64,000 nt of DNA from Sphingomonas colocasiae (GCF_019880585.1 NZ_JAINVV010000004.1:806001-870000), one strand, 5' to 3'. Positions 55,486 through 64,000 are shown, numbered from the stretch's first letter. The notes: generated by a model from the letters alone, not told the origin. Made by a program: numbers and translations.

Positions 55486-57710
55486 CGATCCAGCTCGATC
55501 GCCGCGCCTTCCTGCGCGTCACCGCCGTTTCGGGCGCAATGGTGCTGACCATGCCGCGCGGCGCGATCGCCGCGATCGATGGCGCCGCCGCCGATATCGG
55601 CCTCCATATCCGGCTGACGCCCGACAATCGCCTGACCATCCGCACCGCGACAACCGAGATCGGGCAGGGGACCAACACCTCGATTCCGATGCTGATCGTC
55701 GAGGAGCTCGATTTCCCGTTCGACAGGACGTCGGTGCAGAACATGGTGCCGCCGATCCGGCGCACTGCCGAGGGGCGGATCGAATCGCAGGTGTTCGCCG
55801 GCGGCGCGGGCGGCTCGACCGCGATCGCGGCCAGTTACGACGCGGCGCGCCAGACCGGCGCGATCGCCCGCAACCTGCTGATGCAGGAAGCCGCGGCGCG
55901 CTGGTCGGTGCCGATCGGCGAATTGACCACCGCGGACGGCTTTGTCGTGCATGTCGCGAGCAAGCGCCGCCTGGCCTATGGCGCTTTGGCCGGCGGAGCG
56001 GCGGGGAGGCCGGTTCCGACGGGGCCGCTGCCGCTGAAGCCGCGGTCCGAGCACAAGCTGATCGGCACGTCGCAGAAGCAGAAGGAAGCGCGCGCCATCG
56101 TCACCGGCGAGCGGCTGTTCGGCATCGATCAGACCATGCCCGGCATGCTCCATGCCGTGATGCTGCGCGCGCCCGTGCTCGACGCGTCGATCGCCAAGGT
56201 GGATGACAGCGCCGCGCGCGCCGTCCCGGGCGTCCGCCATGTCATCCGGCTGCCAGCCATCGCGCCCGACAGCGGATTCCGCAACCGTCCGCTCGCCGAA
56301 GGCGTGGCGGTGGTGGCTGACAGCCGCTGGGCCGCGCTCAAGGGGCGCGAGGCGCTGATCGTCGAATGGGCCGGCGGGGCGACTGCCGAAAACAGCGACG
56401 AGCGGATCGCCGCCGCCTGGGCGGATCTGGTCGCCGGCAAGGGGCATCGCGTCAGCCAGACCGGCGATGTCGATGCCGCATTCTCCGCAGCCGCCAAGGT
56501 GGTGGAGGCACGCTACGATGCGCCGATGGTCGCGCATGCGCCGATGGAGCCGCAGAATACGCTGGCGCACGTCACGGCGGAGGGCGCGACGGTGATCACG
56601 CCGACTCAGCAGCCCGTCGGCGTTGCGGGCACCGTGGCGGACGTGCTCGGTATCCCGATCGAGAAGGTGAAAGTGGTGACGGTGCGCTGCGGCGGCGGTT
56701 TCGGGCGGCGCCTCTATACCGACATGGTGGCGGAAGCGGCGTTGATCGCGAAGGCGGTGGGCGTGCCGGTGAAGCTTGTGTGGACGCGCGAATGCGACAT
56801 GGCGACCGATCTTTACCGCCCCGGCGGTGCGCATCGGTTCCGCGCGGCGATCGATGCCGGCGGCACGCTGACCGGGTGGGACCACGGCATTGCCAGCCAA
56901 TCGCGTCGTTACCGCTCGGCGCCCGATCAGGGGATCGCTTCGCTCGCCACGTCGGAGGTTGCGATCCACGACCATCCCGGCGCGCTCGTGCCCAATCGCC
57001 GCTACGATTATGTGCCGATCGACAGCGCCGCGCCGCGCGGTGCCTGGCGTGCGCCGGGCCATAATATCAACGGCTGGACGATGCAGGCTTTTCTGGACGA
57101 GGTCGCGGAGGCCGCGGGGCAGGATCCGCTGGCATTCCGGCTCGCAATGCTCGGCGAAGCACGCGACCTGCCTTACGAGACGCATGGCGGGCCGATCTTC
57201 TCGACGGGGCGCATGGCCGCGGTGTTGCGGTTGGCGGCGGCGAAAGGCGACTGGGGCAAGCCGCTGCCCAAGGGATCGGGGCGGGGCATAGCGGGCCATT
57301 TCTCGTTCGGATCCTATGTCGCGCATGTCGTGCAGGTGACGATGAAGCCGGGCGGCGCCTTCAGCGTCGATCGCGTGACGAGCGGGATCGATTGCGGCAT
57401 CGTCGTCAATCCCAACGGGGTCGCGATGCAGAACGAAGGGGCGATCAACGATGCGCTGTCGACCGCGCTGGGGCAGGCGATCACGATTCGCGGCGGGCAG
57501 GTGGAGCAGAGCAACTTCGCCGATTATCCGATGATGCGGATCGATCGGGCCGCCACCCTGGTCGAAACGCATATCGTGCCGAGCGATGCGCCGCCGCGGG
57601 GCATGGGCGAACCCAGCCTGCCGCCGTTCACGGCCGCGCTGACCAATGCGATCCATGCGGCAAGCGGCAAACGGATTCGCAGCCTGCCGATCGGCGAACA
57701 ACTCGCCTGA
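55482..57710 (+). CDS. iorB: Molybdopterin-binding subunit of a molybdenum hydroxylase (IorB-like)
   Basis: 742 residues with a twin-arginine-like start ([17 protein letters not shown]), so it is exported folded. Marks: [34 protein letters not shown], and [20 protein letters not shown] near the C-terminus with the catalytic Glu (GMGE). Aldehyde/isoquinoline oxidoreductase family; the true substrate is unknown. Pairs with the preceding [2Fe-2S] subunit. No molybdopterin assembly or chaperone gene is adjacent. Confidence 0.92.
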   Translation: MTIQLDRRAFLRVTAVSGAMVLTMPRGAIAAIDGAAADIGLHIRLTPDNRLTIRTATTEIGQGTNTSIPMLIVEELDFPFDRTSVQNMVPPIRRTAEGRIESQVFAGGAGGSTAIAASYDAARQTGAIARNLLMQEAAARWSVPIGELTTADGFVVHVASKRRLAYGALAGGAAGRPVPTGPLPLKPRSEHKLIGTSQKQKEARAIVTGERLFGIDQTMPGMLHAVMLRAPVLDASIAKVDDSAARAVPGVRHVIRLPAIAPDSGFRNRPLAEGVAVVADSRWAALKGREALIVEWAGGATAENSDERIAAAWADLVAGKGHRVSQTGDVDAAFSAAAKVVEARYDAPMVAHAPMEPQNTLAHVTAEGATVITPTQQPVGVAGTVADVLGIPIEKVKVVTVRCGGGFGRRLYTDMVAEAALIAKAVGVPVKLVWTRECDMATDLYRPGGAHRFRAAIDAGGTLTGWDHGIASQSRRYRSAPDQGIASLATSEVAIHDHPGALVPNRRYDYVPIDSAAPRGAWRAPGHNINGWTMQAFLDEVAEAAGQDPLAFRLAMLGEARDLPYETHGGPIFSTGRMAAVLRLAAAKGDWGKPLPKGSGRGIAGHFSFGSYVAHVVQVTMKPGGAFSVDRVTSGIDCGIVVNPNGVAMQNEGAINDALSTALGQAITIRGGQVEQSNFADYPMMRIDRAATLVETHIVPSDAPPRGMGEPSLPPFTAALTNAIHAASGKRIRSLPIGEQLA

Positions 57711-57908
57711 ACCCCGGTTGCAAAAGATGCATGTGCGATTGCCGGTTTCAAAGTTGCGATAGTTTGAAATAATATTATCTCAACCTCACCGCATGACAAG
57801 ATGCGGTGCGCGGCAATGTCCGCAGTTCGCAGGGAAAGAAGATACCCGCTCAGGTGGACGTGTTCGCGCACGCCTGCCTGTACGGGCACGCTTCACAGGA
57901 GAAATGAA

Positions 57909-57992
57909 ATGAAGTCGTTCGAAACGGCGATCAGCATCGTGCTGGTTCTCGCCACCCAGGCGCTCACCATCGGCGTGATCTTCGCCGCTTGA
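57909..57992 (+). CDS. 27-residue single-helix membrane peptide
   Basis: ATG 57909 lies behind CACAGGAGAAATG and encodes MKSFETAISIVLVLATQALT then IGVIFAA. One hydrophobic helix fills residues 8-27, so it is a small membrane peptide. The good Shine-Dalgarno and typical amino-acid make-up support it; similar sphingomonad peptides (MKxxETxxSxxLVxAxQALT) are familiar to me but without function. It precedes the structured region before metZ and could be its leader peptide or an independent gene. Confidence 0.6.
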   Translation: MKSFETAISIVLVLATQALTIGVIFAA

Positions 57993-57993
57993 A

Positions 57994-58143
57994 CCGGGCC
58001 TTGATGAGCTTGCTCATCGAAGCCCGGTCAGGCCAGCGGGGCGCCTGAGCGTTCCAGGGCGCGGATGCGGAGCATCCCCGGCCTGGCCAAAACCCCCTTT
58101 CAAAGCCCCGCCCGGCAACCCGCCCGGCGGGGTTTTGTGTTTT
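57994..58143 (+). promoter_or_regulatory. Structured leader with terminator before metZ
   Basis: Hairpin 1: CCGGGC (57994-57999)/GCCCGG (58022-58027) with inner GATGAGC/GCTCATC. Helix 2: GGCCAGCGGG (58031)/CCCCGGCCTGGCC (58076-58088). Terminator: CCCCGCC (58106-58112)/GGCGGGG (58126-58132), then TTTTGTGTTTT. GCGGGGC (58036-58042) is also complementary to GCCCCGC (58105-58111), so an antiterminator is possible. It could instead be a simple terminator of the 27-aa gene. No SAM-I or SAM-II core was recognised. Confidence 0.5.
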
Positions 58144-58208
58144 CAGGGGGCGTCGGACGCGCATCGCGCATTGACGCACCCGGCCTCTGCGCTGCAAAGC
58201 GGCGCGCG

Positions 58209-59417
58209 ATGAAAAGAAAGACTGGCCAGGATCGTTCGATCACCGAAACATGGCGTCCGGCGACGCAGGCCGTGCGCGGCGGAACCGCGCGTTCGGAATG
58301 GGGAGAGACGAGCGAAGCGCTCTTCCTGACCTCCGGCTACGCATATGACTGCGCGGGCGACGCGGCCGCGCGTTTCGCGGGCGAGCAGCAGGGCATGACC
58401 TATAGCCGGCTGCAGAACCCCACGGTCGAGATGCTGGAACAGCGCATCGCCCTGCTCGAAGGGGCGGAGGCTGCGCGGTGCCAGGCGTCGGGCATGGCGG
58501 CGATGACCGCGGCCCTGCTGTGCCAGCTCAGCCAGGGTGACCATGTCGTCGCCGGTCGCGCCGCCTTCGGATCGTGCCGCTGGCTCACCGACTCGCTGAT
58601 GCCGCGCTTCGGCATCACCTCGACGATCATCGACGGCCGCGATACCGACGCGTGGCGCGACGCGATCCAGCCCAATACGAAGGTGTTCTTCTTCGAAACC
58701 CCGGCCAATCCGACGATGGACATCGTCGATATGGCGGCGGTGTGCGGCATCGCGCGCGAAAACGGCATCACCACCGTGGTCGATAACGCCTTCGCCACCC
58801 CGGTGCTGCAGCGTCCGATGGACTTCGGCGCCGATGTCGTCGCCTATTCAGCGACGAAGATGATGGACGGACAGGGCCGGGTGCTGGCCGGCGCGGTGTG
58901 CGGTACGCGCGCCTTTATCGACGATGTGCTGCTGCCCTTCACGCGCAACACCGGCCCGACTCTGTCGGCGTTCAACGCCTGGGTCGTGCTCAAGGGACTC
59001 GAGACGCTGGATCTTCGTATCCATCGCCAGAGCGAGAATGCGATGAAGGTCGGCCGTTTCCTGGAAGGGCGCGTTCCGCGCATCCTGCATCCGGGGCTGG
59101 AGAGCCATCCGCAGCACGCGCTGGCGATGCGCCAGATGAAGGCGTGCGGGCCGATCTTCTCGATCTATCTCGATGGCGGTCGCGCCCAGGCACACGGCCT
59201 GCTCGATGCGCTGAAGCTTGTCGACATCTCGAACAATATCGGCGACTCGCGCAGTCTCATGACGCACCCCTGTTCGACGACGCATGCCGGCCTGACCGCC
59301 GAAGTGCGCGCCGAGATGGGCGTGGAGGAAGGCATGCTGCGGCTGAACGTCGGCCTGGAGGATCCCGACGACCTGATCGAGGATTTCGACCAGGCGCTGC
59401 GCGCGGTCGGGCTATGA
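58209..59417 (+). CDS. metZ: O-succinylhomoserine sulfhydrylase
   Basis: 402 residues, PLP enzyme of the Cys/Met-metabolism family; makes homocysteine from O-succinyl- or O-acetylhomoserine and sulfide. PLP lysine in YSATKMMDGQG, and family blocks TYSRLQNPTVEMLEQRIALL, ETPANPTMDIVDMAAVCGIA. It is called metZ because of the CSTTHAGL C-terminal motif and alphaproteobacterial context, though metB/metC-type paralogues are close. ATG 58209; overlaps apaG by 4 nt. Confidence 0.9.
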   Translation: MKRKTGQDRSITETWRPATQAVRGGTARSEWGETSEALFLTSGYAYDCAGDAAARFAGEQQGMTYSRLQNPTVEMLEQRIALLEGAEAARCQASGMAAMTAALLCQLSQGDHVVAGRAAFGSCRWLTDSLMPRFGITSTIIDGRDTDAWRDAIQPNTKVFFFETPANPTMDIVDMAAVCGIARENGITTVVDNAFATPVLQRPMDFGADVVAYSATKMMDGQGRVLAGAVCGTRAFIDDVLLPFTRNTGPTLSAFNAWVVLKGLETLDLRIHRQSENAMKVGRFLEGRVPRILHPGLESHPQHALAMRQMKACGPIFSIYLDGGRAQAHGLLDALKLVDISNNIGDSRSLMTHPCSTTHAGLTAEVRAEMGVEEGMLRLNVGLEDPDDLIEDFDQALRAVGL

Positions 59418-59833
59418 ACACGCCCTCCCGCTCGATGAACGCGCTGTTTCCCTATGCGGAAACCACGCGCGGCGTCACCGTGCGGGTGTCGGTGAGCTAT
59501 CTGCCCGAACAGTCGGAGCCGGAGCGTGGGCGCTGGTTCTGGGCCTATCATATCCGTGTCGAGAATGGCGGTGATGCCGCAGTCCAGCTTCTCGCGCGCC
59601 ATTGGGTGATCACCGATGGCCGCGGCGCCCGCCATTCGGTGGAGGGCGAGGGGGGCGTCGGCGAACAGCCGGTGATCGCACCGGGCGCGGCCTATGACTA
59701 TGTGTCCGGCTGCCCGCTCAGCACGCCGACGGGATCGATGCAGGGCAGCTATCATATGATCGGCGAGGATGGTTCGGGTTTCGACGTGAAGATTCCCCGC
59801 TTCCCGCTGCTGGCGCCGGTCGGGGCGGAGTGA
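59414..59833 (+). CDS. apaG: ApaG domain protein
   Basis: 139 residues, fibronectin-III-like ApaG (DUF525) fold. Marks: RGVTVRVSVSYLPEQSEPER, YHIRVENGGDAAVQLLARHW and GEQPVIAPGAAYDYVSGCPL. ApaG is linked to Co/Mg efflux and appears in stress operons; its molecular role is unclear. ATG 59414 is coupled to metZ; MNALFPY (59435) is an alternative start. Confidence 0.93.
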   Translation: MNTPSRSMNALFPYAETTRGVTVRVSVSYLPEQSEPERGRWFWAYHIRVENGGDAAVQLLARHWVITDGRGARHSVEGEGGVGEQPVIAPGAAYDYVSGCPLSTPTGSMQGSYHMIGEDGSGFDVKIPRFPLLAPVGAE

Positions 59834-59837
59834 CGGC

Positions 59838-60626
59838 ATGAAGCGTACGCACCTTCCCCTGAACGGCCTGCGCGTCCTCGACGCGGCCGCCCGCCATCTC
59901 AGCTTCACGCGCGCGGCCGACGAACTCGCGGTGACGCCGGCGGCGGTCGGCCAGCAGATCCGCGCGCTTGAGGATACGCTGGGCGTCGTCCTGTTCCGCC
60001 GCACCGCCAAGGGGCTGGAACTGACGCCGGAGGGCGATGCCGGTCTCGACGCGCTGCGCGCCGGCTTCCTTCAGTTCGAGGAATCGGTCCGCGCGATGCA
60101 GGCGGGGCAGAGCAGCAAATCCCTGACGATCGCCGCGCCGCGCGACTTCACCGCGAAATGGCTTGGCCCTCGGCTGGCCGAATATGGCCGGTCCGATCCG
60201 GAACTGCGCTTCACGCTGATCGCGGCCGAAGGCGATCTCGACTTCACCGAAGCCAATCTCGACCTCGCCATTCGCTTTGTCCAGGGGCCGGGCGAGCATG
60301 AGGGCGTGGCGCTGGCGGAGGGCGGTTTCGTCACCGTGGCTGCGCCGGACGGCGCCGATGCCCGGATTTCATGGCCCGGCTGCCCGGCCGATGCCGATGC
60401 CGCGCAGGTCAGCGTCGCCGATGCCGGCCTGGCGATCGACGCGGCCGCTGCCGGTTTCGGCCGCGCCTGCGTTCCGGCGTTGCTCGCCGCGAGCGACATC
60501 GCGTCGGGGCGGGTCTCCCTGGTGGGTGAGGCGCGACCGTCGCCGCTCACCTATTGGCTGATCGCGCCCTTGCCGCAATGGCGTCAGAAGAAGGTGAAAG
60601 CGCTGGTCGCGGCGCTCGGGGGTTAG
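59838..60626 (+). CDS. LysR family transcriptional regulator (short, GcvA-like)
   Basis: 262 residues, shorter than the usual 290-310. HTH residues 1-62 (LPLNGLRVLDAAARHLSFTR, AADELAVTPAAVGQQIRALE) and a trimmed effector domain (TIAAPRDFTAKWLGPRLAEY onward). It lies 4 nt after apaG, so it is in the metZ operon rather than divergent; it may regulate sulfur or methionine genes, but no operator was found. A likely partial loss of the second effector subdomain is the odd point. Confidence 0.88.
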   Translation: MKRTHLPLNGLRVLDAAARHLSFTRAADELAVTPAAVGQQIRALEDTLGVVLFRRTAKGLELTPEGDAGLDALRAGFLQFEESVRAMQAGQSSKSLTIAAPRDFTAKWLGPRLAEYGRSDPELRFTLIAAEGDLDFTEANLDLAIRFVQGPGEHEGVALAEGGFVTVAAPDGADARISWPGCPADADAAQVSVADAGLAIDAAAAGFGRACVPALLAASDIASGRVSLVGEARPSPLTYWLIAPLPQWRQKKVKALVAALGG

Positions 60627-60627
60627 G

Positions 60628-61494
60628 ATGCGGACGATCGTTGGTGTGTTGGCGGGTCTGCTGATGGCGGGGCCGGCGATCGCCAGTACCTTTTATGACA
60701 AGACGATAAAGTGCCCGGTTGGCGGTGAGCGCTTCGTGCATCAGAGTTTGGGCAGCATCACCACCTGGGGGGCTGCGCCGGACGGCATGCCGATGGGTTC
60801 GGGCACGTTTCCGATCGTCCTGCCGCAATGCCCCGGCAACGGTCTGGTGCTCTACGAAAATTTCGATGCCGCCAAGGTGAAGCGTTTGACGTCGATCGTG
60901 ATCAGCGACGAATATCGTGCGCTTCGCGGACGTGAAACCCGCTATTATCTGGCGTATTGGCTGGCGAAGTCGCTGGGCGACGTGGAAAAGGCGCCATGGC
61001 TGCTCCTGTCGGCAACCTGGGAAGCCAAGAACAAGGATGCCGCCGGAGAACAGGCGCATCGCTATGCTGGCGAATTTGTGGAGATGGTGCGCACCATGCC
61101 GGTGAGCGACACGGATTTCACATCGATCGCGCTCCGTGCGCGCGCCGCCAACGCACTTCGGGAACTGGGGCGGTTCGATGATGCGGAAGCGTTGCGATCC
61201 AGTATCGTCATTGCACCGAATGCCGGTGGCGACGAAGAGCAGGCGGCTGACAACCGAGAAGGTTGGAGCAGTTTTTTGAGAGCGCTCGCGAAACCGATCG
61301 CGCGTCGAGAAAATGGACGAATGCCGATCGACATGGTTGGCGATCGGGAGGCCGTATTTCGTTGTCTCGAGCCGGAGGATCCGGAGATCCGCGATGCGGC
61401 GCCGCTGACGCCGTTCGAGCGTGATTATTGCGCGCAACCCGATATCGCCACCTCGGTCGCGAAGATGCGCGGGATCAAGCCGGAGAATCCATGA
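60628..61494 (+). CDS. Secreted hypothetical protein, 288 aa
   Basis: Not assigned. Signal peptide MRTIVGVLAGLLMAGPAIAS. Near the start, CPVGGERF and later QCPGN give a Cys arrangement like a zinc ribbon. A helical part follows (YYLAYWLAKSLGDVEKAPWL, RARAANALRELGRFDDAEAL), TPR-like in look. It starts 1 nt after the LysR stop and overlaps the next gene by 4 nt. Codon use is somewhat AT-richer than its neighbours near 61200-61330. Confidence 0.7.
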   Translation: MRTIVGVLAGLLMAGPAIASTFYDKTIKCPVGGERFVHQSLGSITTWGAAPDGMPMGSGTFPIVLPQCPGNGLVLYENFDAAKVKRLTSIVISDEYRALRGRETRYYLAYWLAKSLGDVEKAPWLLLSATWEAKNKDAAGEQAHRYAGEFVEMVRTMPVSDTDFTSIALRARAANALRELGRFDDAEALRSSIVIAPNAGGDEEQAADNREGWSSFLRALAKPIARRENGRMPIDMVGDREAVFRCLEPEDPEIRDAAPLTPFERDYCAQPDIATSVAKMRGIKPENP

Positions 61495-62009
61495 GTCTGC
61501 CCTTGCTATCGACTGCCCGCCTTGTCTTGCGCCCTTTGGCCGAGAGTGACGCGGATGCGCTGCATGACGTGTTGTCCGACGACGAGACGATGCGTTTCTG
61601 GTCCTCCCCACCGCACGTCTCGATCGATCAGACGCGCGACTATGTGGTCGGTAATGCCGCGCAGGATGAATGGCTGACCTGGGCGATCACCGAGGGCGGC
61701 CCCGCGCTTGGCTGGGTCGTGCTGGGCGAGCACCGCCCCGGCATCCGCGAACTCGGCTATATCCTTCATCGCGATCGCTGGGGATCGGGCTATGCCGGGG
61801 AAGCCGTCGCCGCCGTCGTCAATCACGGCTTTTCGGCAATGGGGCTGCGCCGCATCTTCGCCGATTGCGATCCCGAAAATACTGGCTCTGTCCGGCTACT
61901 CGAACGGCTGGGTTTCCGCTTGGAAGGGCATCTGCGCGGCGAGTGGGAAACGCATATCGGCGTGCGTGACAGCCTGATCTTCGGTTTGCTCGCATCGGAA
62001 TGGCGATGA
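61491..62009 (+). CDS. GNAT family acetyltransferase (RimJ/RimL-like)
   Basis: 172 residues. RimJ/RimL-type start LLSTARLVLRPLAESDADAL, acetyl-CoA region RELGYILHRDRWGSGYAGEA, and DCDPENTGSVRLLERLGFRL, ending GVRDSLIFGLLASEWR. Such enzymes acetylate protein N-termini or small amines. ATG overlaps the upstream stop (ATGA). Start at 61491. Confidence 0.93.
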   Translation: MSLPLLSTARLVLRPLAESDADALHDVLSDDETMRFWSSPPHVSIDQTRDYVVGNAAQDEWLTWAITEGGPALGWVVLGEHRPGIRELGYILHRDRWGSGYAGEAVAAVVNHGFSAMGLRRIFADCDPENTGSVRLLERLGFRLEGHLRGEWETHIGVRDSLIFGLLASEWR

Positions 62010-62296
62010 CCGGATCGCCGCCACTGCCCGACCTTTCCGATCCCGGACAGCGTGCCGATTATCGTCGTGAGTTGCGCGGCATTGCGCGAAAGACGCGTTA
62101 TGCAGGGATTGCGCTGGCATGCGTCGGCGCATTGCTTGCGCTGGCGAGCAAGCGCGCCGAGGATCCGGCGATGTGGCGGCTGGGCGCGATCCTCGCACTT
62201 GCGGCGGGCGGTGGCCTGATGATCTTCGGCATGGCGCGCCGGGCGATGTATCACGCGTTGCGGACGACGCCACCGCGGCCGGCCGATCCCGATTAA
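62006..62296 (+). CDS. Small membrane protein, 96 aa
   Basis: Two hydrophobic helices (about 33-52, YAGIALACVGALLALASK, and 62-82, LGAILALAAGGGLMIFGMAR) with charged ends and a Pro-rich tail. Typical alphaproteobacterial small membrane protein, role unknown. ATG 62006 overlaps the GNAT stop as ATGA; 62000 is an in-frame alternative that adds two residues. Its last 4 nt overlap the convergent hydrolase gene. Confidence 0.75.
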   Translation: MTGSPPLPDLSDPGQRADYRRELRGIARKTRYAGIALACVGALLALASKRAEDPAMWRLGAILALAAGGGLMIFGMARRAMYHALRTTPPRPADPD

Positions 62297-63570
62297 CGCC
62301 CGACCAGTGCGAGCGCCCGAACCATCAGCCCGTTGAAGCGCGGGCCTTCCACATCGCGGGCGGTGTTCCACGCGCCGGTCACAGCGAACCAGCGGCCCCT
62401 CTTGTCGCGCAGCAGATAGTTGAGCGAGATCACGCCGGCCTCCGATCCGCCCTTGAAACCGATATAGTCGAAGCGCGCGGCGGTAAGCGCGTCGACGCCG
62501 GGGCTGACGCCCAGGATCGCCAGCGCGTCCGGGCCGGCCGTCTTGCGCAGGCGATCGAAGACGGCTGTGGTGTCCGCCGGCGATGCGAACCATTCGACCG
62601 TGTCGATATGCAGCGGCATGCTACCGAGCTTGGCGAAATCGATGCGTTCGATGACGAGGTCGGCCGCCGCCGTTTCGAGGAGCCTGGCGCGTTGATCGGC
62701 ATCGCCCTTGATCCATCGGTCGCGCAGCGCGGCATTGGCGGGCATCTTGAGCGAAAAGGCTTCGGCGGTCTTCAGGATCGGCAATGCCTTGTCCGGCGCC
62801 GCATGGCCGGTATCGCGCAGATATGCGCCCACCTTTTCGCGCCCGGCGATATCGAGCAGCGTGTCGGTCGCCGTATTGTCGCTCAGCGAGATCATCAGCG
62901 TCGCCAGGCTGTGGATCGTCAGCGGCGACGCCTTCGGCCATCTTTGCGTGATCCCCGATGGCAGCGATGCGGCACCAAGCCTGGCGACCTCGTCCCAGCG
63001 ATGCTCGCCCGCGGCGATCTGGCGCGCGATCTCACCCAGGATATAGAGCTTGTAAGCGGATCCGACCGCCATCTGCCGGTCTGGATTGTGCTGGAGGATC
63101 CAGCGCGGCGGGCCGTCGCCGAGTTCGGCGATGGCGAAGGCGCTGCTGCCGGGCAGCGCCTTCACGTCATCGAGCAGCTTGCCGAGGCTGTCGTCCCTTG
63201 CCTGGCTGCCGGTGACGAGGAAACCGCCGACGCGGTATGGTGGATCACGCTCCACCACAAGGCGGATCGTCACCACGGCGCGTTCATAGCCGACCTGCAC
63301 GGTGCCGATGCCATTGCCCTCAGGCACGATCTTCTGGATGCGGAGGACCGGGCCGTTCTGGTCGATCAGGCTGCGTGCGATCGCGGTGAAACGCGCCATC
63401 GGCACGTCGGAGAAGAACACCGGTGAAAAATAGGTCGTTGCGTCCGCCCGGCCGCTCAGGATCGCGGGAAGTTCGGCGGCGCGGGCGCGCAGCGCCACGT
63501 CGGGATCGCCCTGCGCCTGCGCGGGCGCCAGTGCGGCGAACAGCATCAGCAGTGCCGCGACTATCCGCAT
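62293..63570 (-). CDS. Serine hydrolase, class A beta-lactamase-like, exported
   Basis: 425 residues with a signal peptide (MRIVAALLMLFAALAPAQAQ). N-terminal part (about 30-120) is a separate small domain, as in ORF12/LpqF-type hydrolases. The C-terminal transpeptidase-like domain has S171-A-Y-K174, S230-D231-N232 and K373-G-G375 (KTG replaced by KGG). Whether it is a true beta-lactamase or an esterase/peptidase is open; the KGG change and the extra N-terminal domain argue for the latter. Confidence 0.88.
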   Translation of the reverse strand: MRIVAALLMLFAALAPAQAQGDPDVALRARAAELPAILSGRADATTYFSPVFFSDVPMARFTAIARSLIDQNGPVLRIQKIVPEGNGIGTVQVGYERAVVTIRLVVERDPPYRVGGFLVTGSQARDDSLGKLLDDVKALPGSSAFAIAELGDGPPRWILQHNPDRQMAVGSAYKLYILGEIARQIAAGEHRWDEVARLGAASLPSGITQRWPKASPLTIHSLATLMISLSDNTATDTLLDIAGREKVGAYLRDTGHAAPDKALPILKTAEAFSLKMPANAALRDRWIKGDADQRARLLETAAADLVIERIDFAKLGSMPLHIDTVEWFASPADTTAVFDRLRKTAGPDALAILGVSPGVDALTAARFDYIGFKGGSEAGVISLNYLLRDKRGRWFAVTGAWNTARDVEGPRFNGLMVRALALVGR

Positions 63571-63610
63571 CGCGGCGCGATCCGGCCGGAACGGCGCGAT
63601 GATCCGGTGC

Positions 63611-64000
63611 TCAGGCGTCGATCACCTCTTCGTCGACCTGCGCCGCATTCTCCTGGATGAACTGGAAACGGTGCTCGGGATTCTTGCCCATCAGCCGGTC
63701 GACGAGATCGCGCACCTGTGCGCGTTCCTCATATTCCTGGGGCAGCGTGATGCGGATCATGCCGCGGGTCTTGGGATCCATCGTTGTTTCGCGGAGCTGC
63801 TGCGGATTCATCTCGCCCAGGCCCTTGAAGCGGCTGACCTCGACCTTCTTGCCCTTGAACTCGGTCCTTTCCAGTTCGGCGCGGTGCGCGTCGTCGCGCG
63901 CATAGGCGCTCTTGCTGCCGGCGACGAGGCGGTAGAGCGGGGGCTGGGCGAGGTAGAGATGACCGCGCCGCACCAGATCCGGCATTTCCTGGAAGAAGAA
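63611..64000 (-). CDS. parE: DNA topoisomerase IV subunit B, C-terminal part (partial)
   Basis: The gene runs off the right edge. The visible about 129 residues hold PDLVRRGHLYLAQPPLYRL, the toprim-end block SRFKGLGEMNPQQLRETTMD, and a C-terminus EVIDA. This is the ATPase/toprim subunit that pairs with ParC (13764-16013). parE and parC are about 48 kb apart, as usual in sphingomonads. Confidence 0.95.
   Translation of the reverse strand, partial: FFFQEMPDLVRRGHLYLAQPPLYRLVAGSKSAYARDDAHRAELERTEFKGKKVEVSRFKGLGEMNPQQLRETTMDPKTRGMIRITLPQEYEERAQVRDLVDRLMGKNPEHRFQFIQENAAQVDEEVIDA

Noticed and set aside
58104-58134. CCCGGCAACC reminiscent of SAM-I riboswitch
   Set aside because: The other conserved SAM-I segments and four-way junction are missing; here the bases belong to the terminator loop.

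Overview
The window is high-GC alphaproteobacterial chromosome and most resembles a sphingomonad (Sphingomonas, Sphingobium or a relative). Pointers are the F0 ATP synthase order atpI-atpB-atpE-atpX(b')-atpF, the blocks rph/rdgB/hemW facing hrcA-grpE and dnaK-dnaJ, the tonB-exbB-exbD-exbD cluster, many ATGA/GTGA stop-start overlaps and several sphingomonad-type small hypothetical proteins. Almost everything is core or housekeeping sequence. No transposase, integrase, phage gene or CRISPR array was seen. The only accessory-looking part is the extreme left edge.

Layout. 1-1430: C-terminal end of a CHAT-domain protein, an AT-richer secreted hypothetical protein and a tRNA-Arg(UCU), possibly the edge of an island lodged at the tRNA 3' end. 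1.5-9.2 kb: a queuosine-precursor-type transporter operon (+). On the minus strand follow a GFA-family protein, purQ, purS, an M16 peptidase lipoprotein, purC with a terminator-like leader, and a DUF4349 lipoprotein. 9.3-13.6 kb: glutaminase, a LysR regulator with its own LTTR box, a CAP-domain protein and an aldo/keto reductase. 13.7-22.9 kb: parC, a GGDEF-EAL protein, an overlapping operon DUF1285-NUDIX-cca, a GNAT enzyme, folB plus a pteridine-reductase-like SDR, and a secreted hypothetical protein. 23.2-25.8 kb: TonB/ExbB/ExbD/ExbD energy-transduction operon closed by an intrinsic terminator.

26-32.7 kb: dedA-gshB, yraN-rsmI facing an LpoA-like lipoprotein, and the overlapping minus-strand run rph-rdgB-hemW, in which hemW appears to start at CTG. 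32.8-40.1 kb: a small membrane-protein gene interrupted by TGA, hrcA-grpE, a set of small genes (PH-domain, HNH, metalloprotease-like, PCuAC copper chaperone), then dnaK behind an RpoH-type promoter and dnaJ. 40.2-46.8 kb: leuB with an attenuator-like leader, recO, uvrC and the F0 ATP synthase operon. 47-53.3 kb: a ydbH-ynbE-ydbL-type envelope lipid transport operon, radC, DUF1287 and two EF-hand proteins. 53.4-64 kb: purB, an IorAB-type molybdenum hydroxylase, a 27-residue membrane peptide gene, metZ behind a structured leader, apaG, a LysR regulator, a secreted hypothetical protein, a GNAT enzyme, a class-A beta-lactamase-like hydrolase and the 3' end of parE.

Themes: purine synthesis (purQ, purS, purC, purB), protein folding and heat shock (hrcA, grpE, dnaK, dnaJ), envelope and energy coupling (tonB/exb, ydbH operon, LpoA-like, F0 ATPase) and DNA maintenance (parC, parE, recO, uvrC, radC). 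I found no clear new multi-gene system. The most useful leads are three candidate cis-regulatory leaders (purC, leuB, metZ), the hemW non-canonical start, a nonsense-interrupted small gene, a G9 tract interrupting a possible small gene, and the tRNA-Arg/CHAT edge. All functional calls come from reading the sequence; no database search was run.
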